A stretch of 64,000 nucleotides of DNA, from NCBI GenBank assembly GCA_015179045.1, contig WHUZ01000042.1, positions 186,001-250,000 of the forward strand. The letters are read 5' to 3'. The DNA is from Kalaharituber pfeilii (taxonomy: Eukaryota; Ascomycota; Pezizomycetes; Pezizales; Pezizaceae). The translations under genes were made by a program, and so were the position numbers. Below the pieces are notes generated by a model that was given only the letters and a program-made list of their open reading frames with translations, was not told where the DNA came from and searched no databases. How positions within the stretch are numbered: the stretch's first letter is position 1; the number at the start of each line of letters is the position of its first letter. Positions 11,475 through 21,097 of this stretch are shown here, in pieces.

Positions 11475-12030
11475 TTTTTTTATATATATATCATTACTCG
11501 TGTGCTGCCCTGTGGGTTATGAGGAGATTACGTACAGGAGAAATAGAGGAAAAATAAACAACATCATGACGCCACGGTCGCAAAATTATCTCTCTATCCA
11601 CCTCATCAACTCCACCACGGGGTCCCCCTCCCCTTCTCTTGCTGCCGGGCGGCCTGTATATCGCCTCCAGCCCGCCTGGCCACTTATTCCTCCATACCCT
11701 GCATCTATTCCATATGTGTATTGCCTTCTCCTCCTCCTCTCCACACCATCTGCATTCCGGGCTGGGCTGTCTGCCTCACCTATTTTATGTCTCCATGCCC
11801 TCAGATGTCTTCCTCCTAGGAGGCCTGCTAGGGTGCGTACCAATCTGCCCAGCCTCTGCAACGGCCTGTAATCCATGCCCGGTCTGTTTCTTTTCTGGGT
11901 TCGCTGTGCTTTGGCCGCCATGCCCATCCCTGCCTCTGCGCCCACCTCATCATCGTGGGGTTTTTTTTTGCAATAATTTGCCATGGCAGGGCGCTCGGAA
12001 GCAAGAGACGAATTGCCACCGAGGAGCTTA
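11475..12030 (-). mobile_element. LINE A ORF2 C-terminal fragment with tail A
   Basis: On the minus strand a frame reads MDYRPLQRLGRLVRTLAGLL, LRAWRHKIGEADSP and GEGDPVVELMRWIER, the conserved end of LINE A ORF2. The zinc-finger part is frameshifted. Tail A with polyA lies at 11475-11525. A short decayed tail B-like patch (TTTGCCATGGCAGGGC, about 11980) borders it upstream. Confidence 0.85.
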
Positions 12031-12480
12031 GTCATTTCTTGGCTTAGTCATCCACCCGTGATATATAGGTGTAGGTATAGTGGGAGATGTTCGCGGCAGC
12101 GACGTTTTTCCTTCCTTTCTCGAGGATTACTTGCTTCTTTTTGCCATGCATTGCCTATGCTTCATGACATGAATTGATTGCTTTTGCCTAATTTATTGCT
12201 CAGCTATCGGCAGCCGCCAAGTCTTAGATCCGGTCCCTTTGTACATGCAGACGTAGTATCGTCATATACCTTCTGCCTGTTCATACCGTTGGAAAGAATA
12301 AGGTTAAACGCGGGCCGGAACGCCACTCATCGGTAGGAGTATATGATGATGCGTATATATGCTAAGGATGCGAGCTTATATTTAAGAAGCGAGATGTGAA
12401 TGTATAGGTTTGGTTGGATATTTACAGCACCAGGATGAGATGGTCACAGAGGCAGGCATGCACTGGCTGGCTAAGGCACA
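12031..12480. other. No recognisable gene
   Basis: AT-moderate sequence without long ORFs, tails or inverted repeats that I could detect. Confidence 0.4.
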
Positions 12481-12717
12481 GTGCGCAGAAGAGAGAAACA
12501 GACTGGGACTGAGCTACAAGCCTCTAAAGAGGCTGGGCTTTGGAGGACCACCCTGACGGGCCTGCTGAGGGGCAAGGGCCTGCTGAGGGGCAAGGGCCTG
12601 CGGGCGTGGAGTCATAAGATCGGCAAGGCGGACGGACCAGAATGCAGGTGGTGCGGGTGCAAGGAGGAAACGACTTCACAAGGCCTAGACGTAGCCGTCA
12701 TGTGAGTCAAGAGCCAC

Positions 12718-13027
12718 TGTAAGATAGACAGATAGTATCAACTACTGCCTTTTTTTTTTTTTTTTTTTTTATTTCACGTGACCCCGCTTGTAGCTGTTCG
12801 CCATGGCAGGGCAACTACTGCCTTGCGATGGACCGGAGCGGTGAGAACTACGTACGACTAAATGCGAGTGCGAGTGCGAAAAGAAGAGAAGAGAAGAAGG
12901 TTGTTGATTGTATGTGCTAGAGTACAGGAAATCTATATATGTGATATCGCCTCACCATGCTGCCCTTATCTCCACGTGCCTTCCATGCCAAGCTTTACCT
13001 CTTACCTATTCCGTCGTCGTCACCACA
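12718..13027 (+). mobile_element. Solo LTR with 4-bp TSD (CCAC)
   Basis: It starts TGTAAGATAGACAG and ends GTCGTCACCACA (TG...CA). CCAC flanks both sides (12714-12717 and 13028-13031). Excision restores the RNase H reading VKSH|KGLKG. About 250 bp without the tail insertion it contains. It matches 49040-49291 in inverse orientation, which has its own flanking 4-bp repeat. The parent element is not in the window. Confidence 0.88.
12752..12811 (-). mobile_element. Tail-only LINE B insertion (60 bp) inside the solo LTR
   Basis: PolyT then ATTTCACGTGACCCCGCTTG...CCATGGCAGGG. TSD CAACTACTGCCTT at 12739-12751 and 12812-12824. The inverted LTR copy at 49040-49291 has the uninterrupted target. Confidence 0.95.
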
Positions 13028-13929
13028 CCACAAGGGCCTGAAAGGGAACGAAATGGCGAATCGAGCGGCCAACATAGGAGCATTTCTCCAGTACTTGACC
13101 AAAACGATCACCGAGGCCGGTTTGCGCGCGGAAGCCAGAGCACAACGAGCGGAGGAAAGGAACTGACTCCAATTAAGCTACAGGCCCCTTCAACGCCTGG
13201 GGAGGCTCACAGCAATACTGGGAGGACTCCTGGGCGGAAAAAGGCTTACTCCTGGAAATACAAGAGAATAAAGCAGAAAACCCAGAGTGCCGATGGCGCG
13301 GGGAGGAAGAAGAGACGACATCCCACATATGGGAGAGATGCAGAGTCTGGAAGCGGAGGTGGCCGGGGGGCAGGGGGCAATGAAAAGTCGCCGGGCGAGA
13401 AGGACCAAGGGGATACACTGGTGGCCACGCTGACATGGGCGAAAGGGGACATAACACCGAGGGATGAAGGGGCGGTATTTCAGCTAAATTCTCGTTTTAC
13501 TCGTTCACAACGTGAGATCGAAGGGGACGGGACAGGAGACATGTTACATATTTCTTTTGTTTTACCTTCATTTATCTCATATGTACCTAAAACCGCGCCA
13601 TAGCCCATAGGGCGGCATGCGAGTAATGATTTAAAAAAAAAAAAAAAGATGACTTCACACATATGGGACAGGTGCAGGGTTTGGAGGAGGAGGTGGCGGG
13701 CGAGCTGGAAGCGATACACCGACCACCGGAGACAAGCGAAGGAGAAGGGGACCCATTGGTAGAACTCTTGAGGTAGGCGGATCAGTAGCATGCGAGTTAG
13801 TAGCCCCAAATCTGGTGGTTCGTGCCTGTTTACTTCACTTTATTTTCCATTTTATCCTTTGTACTTAATATCTCGCCATAGCCCTCAGGGCGACAGGCGA
13901 GTAATGATATTAAAAAAAAAAAAAAAATT

Positions 13930-14530
13930 GCCAACACATCAAGGAAACCATTATTGTGCCGTTTGTTGGAGGAAGGACAAAAGCCAATTAATTGAAATTC
14001 GACCTACGTACAGGAGGAAGTTTGAGGCCTATTTAATTTTGAGATCTCAGGTACAAAGGTGATGTAGATATTTTCAAATAAAGAATAGAAAGTGCATTTC
14101 AGGTGTGTGCGACGTGATCCTCACATGACTATGAAAATATCTAGAAGTATCAAGAGTAAAGAACATTGAGACAGAAACATTCAGAATACATTACGTATGA
14201 GAGAACTAGAAATAGAACAGAGGGTGATGGAACATTACTAAATGATATAGAAGAAATAGAAGAAACAGAACGTGGTGGAAAGACTGGACGTTGTAGTATA
14301 CCATATTCAACACCGTTAATCAACCACACTATCTTTTCGGAGGAACTAGAGATGTTGAAGGTGAAGAAAACATCTCTCCTGAAAAGCGCATACAAAACTC
14401 TAATATGGTTGTTCAGATATAGTCTCTTCTAGGTGTGCAGTTTTGGCGCTAAACGTGCGTCGTTTCGTGGTGTTTGTGCGTTGTGGTGAATTATATAGTT
14501 ACGACATAAAAATAAAGAAAAATATGTTGT
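13930..14530 (-). repeat. Dispersed repeat R1, fragment
   Basis: Minus-strand sequence around 14290-14395 (TGCGCTTTTCAGGAGAGATG, TTCTTCACCTTCAACATCTC) matches 19210-19290 and, more weakly, 34330-34400. No transposase was recognised. R1 is an unclassified interspersed repeat of at least 0.8 kb. Confidence 0.6.
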
Positions 14531-14648
14531 TCCTGAGAAACACACGAACATCTGGAAAGAATGTCCCTATATGTACCTATCTTTTAAGAATGCAGAAATA
14601 ATATCCATACATGAAAGAAAGCGACTGCATGGAACCTGATCGCCAATG

Positions 14649-16538
14649 TCACATCATACCATTACTGCTCTGTCCTCTCGTGTCGATCCTCCCTCCTGGC
14701 ATATTGATCACATCTAATTTTTTTTTGTTATCCAGATCCTTGTTTGCGTCTCTGCCTTTAGCGTGCTTTTTCGATCGCCGTTTCCAATGAAGCATTATTA
14801 AAACAACAATCCACGAAGTGCCCACCACTACAGGCACTGCAACCAACGTCTCCAACCTCAGTGTTGACACCTTTCCACTCGGCAATACAAAATCGCTAAC
14901 TCCAGGCATGAGTTGCCCTTCTTGGTCCAGCAACATATTATAGGGTCTGAAATTCTCGTGAAACATTGGATGGTCAGTTGTGAATGCTGCGTACCGAATA
15001 CCATTCCTGCCAATCCAATATGCACTCTGCACCCACTGCTTCAAGTCGTCATATACTGTCGCGTTTGCTCGCAATGGGGAGAGCAATAAAGATTGTCCAA
15101 TACCAGCCTGGAGCATCAACCCTAGATAATTGAAAAGAAGTGGTTTATAGAAAAGCCCCGTGAGAAGTATCAAGATGCCATCAGGTATCTTGACTTCACA
15201 TACAGGCTCGGAATCGCGAATCATCATTGGCCTCATTCCATCTATCTGTAACTTAGGGAGAGGGGACCTAATAATCTTGCCCTTATATCGCCAGATCATC
15301 TTTTCGACACAATGGAGCGGTGGACGGCCTGGTGCACTGCCGCCAGCGGTATTATCGATCCTGTACCAGGGGTCCACACTTGGCCCCCAGGTCATGTTCA
15401 ACCTAAAGGGAACGCAGGCGAGCTCTATGACTTCTCTTCGGCGCTGGGACTGATCCACCAGAGGCCCAAATTCACAGTGCAGTTGCCTGTCTGACTCACC
15501 AAAAGCAGACAAACTCAGATTGACGGTTTTCTCCCATTCTCGGCCCGGAAAAAAATTGTAGACATCAATTCCGTCACATCGATTTGCATCGCAGCTCGAG
15601 GCGTTTAACATACCCACGTACCACTGAGATCTGAACCTACATCTCCCAGAGACCTGAACAGACAAATCTGAGAGATGTTGCAATCCCAACTCCCATCCGT
15701 GTAGCCGAAAGCCATAAGTCACCCCGTTACCAACCTCTTCCTGTTGCCCATTTGGTGTGTCAAATTTCTGAAACTTCACACTCTCCTCCAATGCCTCCTT
15801 CACCATACCAGAAGCGACAGTGAAGTGTCCAAATAGGGGAATTCGACCGACTAATTGTTCCCCAAACTTCAATATGTGGCTGGAAATTGGTGAAGCATCT
15901 GAACTAGGTGACACTAGATTCCAATGGTAGAACGGTATAAAAAGGGCACTAGCGTTGACTGGGGCCACATGCCCTATTACAAGAGTTCCTGGCAAAAGCA
16001 CACCGGCAGCGAGGCCGCTTGCGAGCACAAAAGCAGCAACGCAGAGTACTATCACGCCGATCAAGAGGTCAGACGTGGTGTGGTGAAAGTTTCCACCGCT
16101 TTGTTCACTGGAAGACCTGTGATCCAAATCTTCTGAGCGCTCGCCAACGTCGGAGATATCAATAGGCCCTTCCTGCTCCTCTGCACGCTTGGGTTCCCTA
16201 GAGCAGCCCCCACGCCAGCCCAAACCGTCCGTAAGCACCTGCCAGCAAAACCCAACCATCAAATACATCGCATGAAACGGCTCTGTGATTTCCCATGCCG
16301 CAACAAGCCGGATTGCCTTGTTGTGGCGCAGCCGCCTGGGCACCATGATTGGTATTGCAGCAGCGATCATGATCCACCACGCCATGAAAACACCAGTGAC
16401 AAGGATAGTATAAGTAGATGTCAAGAGGGTTTCCTTATCGGAAGGGAAGGCGACTGCGTTCTTGCCACCGAACTGGTGGGGCATGGTGAAGCGTTTATAG
16501 AGGAGATATTGGGTTGGTTTGGAAGCCTGGACGTCCAT
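14649..16538 (-). CDS. Multi-pass membrane protein of unknown function (629 aa)
   Basis: An uninterrupted 629-codon frame, the longest in the window. Predicted membrane segments lie near residues 38-66 (TILVTGVFMAWWIMIAAAI), possibly 86-105, 157-190 (LLIGVIVLCVAAFVLASG), about 455-480 and 570-592 (LVAVPVVVGTSWIVVLIML). A basic, Lys/Arg-rich tail follows. The stretch between the third and fourth segments is large and holds several N-glycosylation sequons (NAS, NLS, NMT), suggesting a lumenal or extracellular loop. Residues 110-150 are acidic and Ser-rich, likely cytosolic. Met1 or Met19 could be the start. I recognise no family, although polytopic proteins with this layout are common in filamentous ascomycetes. 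A LINE B piece ends up 62 bp upstream of the start. Confidence 0.8.
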   Translation of the reverse strand: MDVQASKPTQYLLYKRFTMPHQFGGKNAVAFPSDKETLLTSTYTILVTGVFMAWWIMIAAAIPIMVPRRLRHNKAIRLVAAWEITEPFHAMYLMVGFCWQVLTDGLGWRGGCSREPKRAEEQEGPIDISDVGERSEDLDHRSSSEQSGGNFHHTTSDLLIGVIVLCVAAFVLASGLAAGVLLPGTLVIGHVAPVNASALFIPFYHWNLVSPSSDASPISSHILKFGEQLVGRIPLFGHFTVASGMVKEALEESVKFQKFDTPNGQQEEVGNGVTYGFRLHGWELGLQHLSDLSVQVSGRCRFRSQWYVGMLNASSCDANRCDGIDVYNFFPGREWEKTVNLSLSAFGESDRQLHCEFGPLVDQSQRRREVIELACVPFRLNMTWGPSVDPWYRIDNTAGGSAPGRPPLHCVEKMIWRYKGKIIRSPLPKLQIDGMRPMMIRDSEPVCEVKIPDGILILLTGLFYKPLLFNYLGLMLQAGIGQSLLLSPLRANATVYDDLKQWVQSAYWIGRNGIRYAAFTTDHPMFHENFRPYNMLLDQEGQLMPGVSDFVLPSGKVSTLRLETLVAVPVVVGTSWIVVLIMLHWKRRSKKHAKGRDANKDLDNKKKLDVINMPGGRIDTRGQSSNGMM

Positions 16539-16600
16539 TACGTTGGAGCTCTGCGTGGCGTCGATGTTATTTCGCTACTGCTATATCAGAAAATGGTAGC

Positions 16601-16784
16601 AGGAGAGGGGAGAGGGGAGAGGTGGAGAGATATAGGGGAGCCTCCCTGATGCAGAAACCAGAAGAACCGTCCGGAAGTTTCTGGAATCAGGTTTTAGAAG
16701 GGGGTGGAACGGGGATGTGTATATATAGAACTTTCTTTGTTAAGCCGTCTCCGGGCTTTGAGGGCTTGCCCAGGGACCCTGCCA
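16601..16784 (+). mobile_element. LINE B 3' UTR fragment without tail or polyA
   Basis: The insert shows LINE B 3' UTR blocks (CCGGAAGTTTCTGGAATCAG, GAACTTTCTTTG, GTCTCCGGGCTTTGAGGGCT) and stops at CAGGGACCCTGCCA, just where the terminal hairpin should continue. TSD AGAAAATGGTAGC is at 16588-16600 and 16785-16797. It lies in the presumed promoter or 5' UTR of the 629-aa gene. Confidence 0.9.
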
Positions 16785-16797
16785 AGAAAATGGTAGC

Positions 16798-18499
16798 GGG
16801 GCGTGAAGATCCAGTATGCGTAGTTGGAAGCACAATTGCAATAAAACTTGTACGTGAGAAGGATCAGAGCTCACAGCGCAAGCCTTATAGCTTAATACGA
16901 GAATATTTGAACTTTTCCTATCTACTTCTATATTTATTCAAACATGTGCTGAATGTCCCCTGCGTAATGTAGTGGCACTCCATGAATTCGCGAGAGATGC
17001 AAGTTCAGTTCAGGGGGTCTTGATTCTTTTGGTCCTGCTGAATTGTTACACTGCATGTTAAGACAGATCTTTTCAGCGCTGTGAGTGGTCTTTCACCCGT
17101 GAGTCCACATCTGACTAGTTGGCTGCATACAACCGCACTCTTCTGCGCTGAGGCACCATGTTTAGAACACTTCATAATCACTAATGTCAATCAATGCGTG
17201 GACTGCAGACCTGGCCTTTCCTAAGGCTGCAATTAGGTACATTTACTTGCACTAACTCCTCTAGTCAACAAGGTGCGAACCAAAGTTCTAAAGGAAACTT
17301 GGTAGAGGTTGCTTACCTGAAAACAGAAAAACATGGAGTGCCACAATTTCTCATCTTGTATGTAGACCGGCATGCACTAACTAAAATAGAAAAGCAGTAT
17401 TTTTTTTTTTTTTTTTTTTTTAATATCATTACTCGCGTGCCGCCCTAGGGGCTATGGCGAGAGAAAAGCAGTAATCGGAGACCGATATATCCATTGCAAT
17501 CAGGCAGTGCAACACAAATTAGCCTGTAGCATGCTGAAACTGTTGTGCCGTCCATACTTATAAGGAGAGACAAACGCGCGCCTTACTTCAGGGCTGTTGG
17601 TACATGGAAAAATTCTGCCTTAGGCATGTGAGACAAATGATGACATAGCAATCTTTGCTGTACTAAAATCGGTACTGAGCAAAGAGTGAGACTGAGGTGG
17701 GACAGCTTCAGTGCAAAGGTATCGCTTGCATCATTGCACTCCCTCAGCTGAATACTAGCTGAACGTTCCCCAAACTCACATAAAGTTTCATGACCTTTCA
17801 GCGGCATGCACTCCCACCATAGTAGTGAATCCATAACCAGCAACGCATGGTCTCCCATGTACTTACAGGGGATATCTATGTACTGTACTGGCGAATATTG
17901 CAGAACTATAGGCCAGAGACCACGTAGCTCTTATGGTATGATCATCGCATAACATGTTTTCTAGCATACTGTTAGCGGTGAACATGGCAGCCTAAAGGAG
18001 GAAAGCCTCCCTAGGAGCAGCCACACCTGACTCCGCTGCTTATGTGGGGAGCCAGCTATGATGCTGGGCCACCGGAGACTCCCACCTCGCAGTGCCTAGC
18101 CCGGGACCACCTGTCAACTTCACAAACTTGATTTGAGTGGTCCTTCAAGAAAGTACATTCTGATTACCGCTTGGCGATAGCTAGCAGCCAATTATTACGC
18201 GCTTGTTCTGCCCGCTACAGCCCCCGTTAGCTCCAAATTGCGCTCCCTAATTTTAAGGTTAACAATGCGGATTTATAATTATAACCTGTTCTCGTTCCCA
18301 GGCTATTATTTTTGTCCTATGGTGTAGTCTGGAACTAAAGTCGCCCGAAATGTTCCACACTAACAGACTTGGTTGCAGAATATTAAATTTCAACTTGGCA
18401 ACCTGTCTCTGTAGGCTGGCTATGCGAACAATTATAACCGCACTTTTGCTCAGTGAAAATTTCTACGCAAATTTATTAGCAGCTGTTGCAGTTGTCTTT
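16798..18499. other. No recognisable gene apart from one tail insertion
   Basis: Short ORFs only, the longest 91 aa at 17583-17858 (-) without motifs. The only mobile sequence identified is the tail insertion at 17400-17461. Confidence 0.45.
17400..17461 (-). mobile_element. Tail-only LINE A insertion (62 bp)
   Basis: PolyT then AATATCATTACTCGCGTGCC, GCCCTAGGGGC and TATGGCGAG. TSD AGAAAAGCAGTA at 17388-17399 and 17462-17473. Confidence 0.94.
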
Positions 18500-18660
18500 C
18501 TAATCACGTGATCCTGCACACAGGCTACCAGTATATGGCAGGGACCCAAATACCTGGGCCAGGTTAGGAATCCCTATATCCATTCTACACTCATACAGAA
18601 TACCAACATGCACCTGGAAGTTCGCTATCCCAGATTGAGGCAACACTAATTTGTGCTTGC
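18500..18660 (-). mobile_element. Old LINE C 3' end fragment
   Basis: Contains CACGTGATCCTGCACACAGG, CTACCAGTATATGGCAGGGA and CCTGGGCCAGGTTAGG, a diverged form of the LINE C end at 50894-51060. The polyA has been lost. Confidence 0.65.
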
Positions 18661-18949
18661 TCATCTGCTTTCTCATTACCGCTTTTGGCTGTTGTGTGTT
18701 TGCGGGGAATCTGAAATCAATGACCGCTGTAATATTAGGTTTGGCTTCTTCATGTCTTATTGCTGAGTTGATTCTATCTATTTTTCTATATTTAATTTAT
18801 TGTCTTTAAATTCTTACAGGTATGTTGCGTTGACTATTGGCATTACCCTAGATATGTGCTTAGCCTCAATCTCTTGCCTACTCGTTATGGTAACTAGACT
18901 AACTTACAGTGATTCTATTTATATCCCAGCAGCCACCCTAGTCTAATCT

Positions 18950-19904
18950 ATGACCAGGATTTTTATCTTAACTCAATTTCAACGTTTATCGCTTTCTCTG
19001 ACATTATTCTTGAGATCACATTTCTGTTCTGATACATTGGCACTATTTTATTGTCATGATTTGCTTGAAACATGTTTTTTCTCCTCGTTGCAGCCCTTAG
19101 GGCAGTACTGTCTTTCACCAGAGAGCGACGTACACCACGTCCCGATGCAGGTTTTACAGCAAATTGAACATGTGCAACAACATATATCTCAACCACCAGA
19201 ATAGAATTTTGTATGCGCTTTTCAGGAGAAATAAATAAAGAGTTATTCTTCACCTTTAATACCTCTATTTGCACTGAAAAGACATTATGGTTGATTAGTG
19301 GCACCATGGATTTTCCATTGATGTCTTGGCATGCATTTAAATGGAATTCCCATGGAATGCGCTACTTCCCCTCAACGCTTGCCATGATGGTTATAGAAGT
19401 CTAGCTAAAAAGTCTCCATAATAGGTCTCTTGATAATTAGTGCTTTTATTGGCTTAATGTTGTTTAATGCCTAGTTCATACCTCAATTTGCCATTTCTGG
19501 TAGTTTTCCTATACAACTATTGCATACAACTTCTATGAGAATATGAATTTTGCGAATAACTCCACCACTTCTTAAGAAGTTTTCCTGGTATGCTTCTTAC
19601 ATGTTTCAATAAGGCAAAATATTGATATTCATGTGTCCTACTATTCATTAATCAAATTTATTTCAGATATGATAAGTGGAACTTGATAAGTTACCAGTGG
19701 TATTGCAGCGAAAAATATACAGTATGCCAAGCCTATGCCAATATATGATGCGGAATTCATGAAATCATAAATTACCTTTAAAACATCATTTCTGAAGAAA
19801 CTAAGGAATGGACCCTCCACAAGCTGGATGCCAAATTCTATTCTGGTGGTTAAGATATATGTTGTCGCGTGTGCTCAGTGTTAGTATAAAATGTGCGTCA
19901 GGAT
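18950..19904 (+). repeat. Dispersed repeat R1, most complete copy
   Basis: Matches 34255-34500 joined to 35946-36490 along its length. Shared blocks include GATAAATAAAG-type sequence near 19230, TTGGCTTAATG...GTT near 19450 and GTACGTCG at the end. An 84-aa frame at 18950-19204 has no recognised motif. It is interrupted at 19914 by a LINE B insertion. Confidence 0.6.
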
Positions 19905-19913
19905 GTGGTGTAC

Positions 19914-21086
19914 GTCGAGGACAGCAAGGTGGGGGTAGGGGTGTGGGAGAGATCGGCAGTGGTAGTGGAAGTGGTGGGAAGAACAGCGACGGTTTTCGAC
20001 GGGGAGGTGGGGGGGGGGTGAGAAGAGCACTGGAGAGTATACCGGAGGAAGTACCGGTCCTGATCTGTCTGGATTCAGAAGCTGCCGTCATAGCGATTCA
20101 GAAGGCAGGCAGGGAGAGAAAGGGAAAGATGGAGGATGTGAGAAGGGTGGTGAATGCAGTGGCGAGGAGAAAGAGGAAAGGGGGGGATGCGAAACTGATG
20201 TGGGTCAAGGCCCACATCGGGATCATAGGGAATGAGAAGGCAGACGAGCAGGCAAAGAAGGGGACGGCAAAGAAGGGGGGAGAGGTGGCTACCGGAAGTG
20301 GGGTGCGCCAGAGAATTAAGGCATGGAGAAAGGAGAGGAGAGAAGTGGAGGAATACGGGAAGGGAAAGGTCATGGAGTGGAATAGGATTGCAGTATCCAA
20401 TTTCACTGCTTTGCGCCTGGAGAGAGGGAAGTGTGCAGTGTGGTTGAAGAAGCTGGGGGTGGCTGAATCGGATAAGTGCAGGTGCGGGGAGATGCAAACA
20501 GGTGAGCACCTCGCTTTCCGGTGTAGTCACTAAAAGGATCATCTAGAAGGCTTTGGAGAAGGGATGGATATGGAGAAGAACTAGAAAAGAACAGCGGAGA
20601 ATGGGGAGGAGTGGAATGAGTTGGAAAGGCTCTTTTCCGGGATCAGGTTATAGAAGCGCGTGATTTTCCGACCTAGGCGATTTCCCAACCCGGGTCGGGA
20701 AATCGCGAGGGGAGGTTTAGTCAGCGTACGAGACTAGGGGGGGGGGGACGTAATGTAGTCAAGAATTTTCTTTTCTTTTAGCTCACAGGGGAGCTCAGAC
20801 TGGGGAGTACCTAGCTTTCTAGTGCAGACAGCAGGAATTTCGTCCGGAGGAGTTGAGAGAATAGGGAGACATGGAGAAGAACTGGAAATGGGATGAGCTG
20901 GAGAGGTTCTTTTCTCAGGGAGTCAAGTTGTAGCGGTGGGGGGCGGGGGGCGGAGAGGGGGAGGTGACGTCATGCAGATAGAAGTTTTCGTTTAGCCTGC
21001 CTCCGGCTTGCCCAGGGACCCTGCCATGGCTTAGCGCTGCAAGCGGGGTAACGTGATTTTAAAAAAAATAAAAAAAATAAAAAAAC
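19914..21086 (+). mobile_element. 5'-truncated LINE B with RNase H and tail B (1173 bp)
   Basis: A 241-codon frame encodes most of the RNase H domain and the C-terminal zinc finger. Visible are LICLDSEAAVIAIQKAG with a catalytic-type Asp, MWVKAHIGIIGNEKADEQA with the conserved His and last Asp, and CRCGEMQTGEHLAFRCSH. Two 3' UTR blocks repeat the end of ORF2 in part (20530-20650 and 20790-20940), so the element carries an internal duplication. Tail B and an A-rich end close it. TSD GTGGTGTAC at 19905-19913 and 21087-21095. The frame is open but truncated. Confidence 0.88.
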
Positions 21087-21097
21087 GTGGTGTACTT

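Larger units (their letters stand above)
12681..13648 (+). mobile_element. Inner LINE A fragment (RNase H to tail)
   Basis: It begins in RNase H with VKSHKGLKGNEMANRAA, runs through decayed C-terminal coding and ends in tail A plus about 16 A. TSD ACGACTTCACA (12670-12680) versus ATGACTTCACA (13649-13659), 10 of 11. The RNase H histidine codon is split by a solo LTR. Confidence 0.87.
12481..13927 (+). mobile_element. Outer LINE A fragment hosting a nested LINE A
   Basis: The left half (12481-12680) encodes KGLRAWSHKIGKADGPECRW and CKEETTS. The right half (13649-13927) continues with HIWDRCRVWRRRW and ends in tail A (CTCGCCATAGCCCTCAGGGC) and polyA at 13877-13927. Removing 12681-13648 restores the frame across the zinc-finger segment. 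It also contains a small internal duplication of GGGCAAGGGCCTGCTGAGG. Confidence 0.88.
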
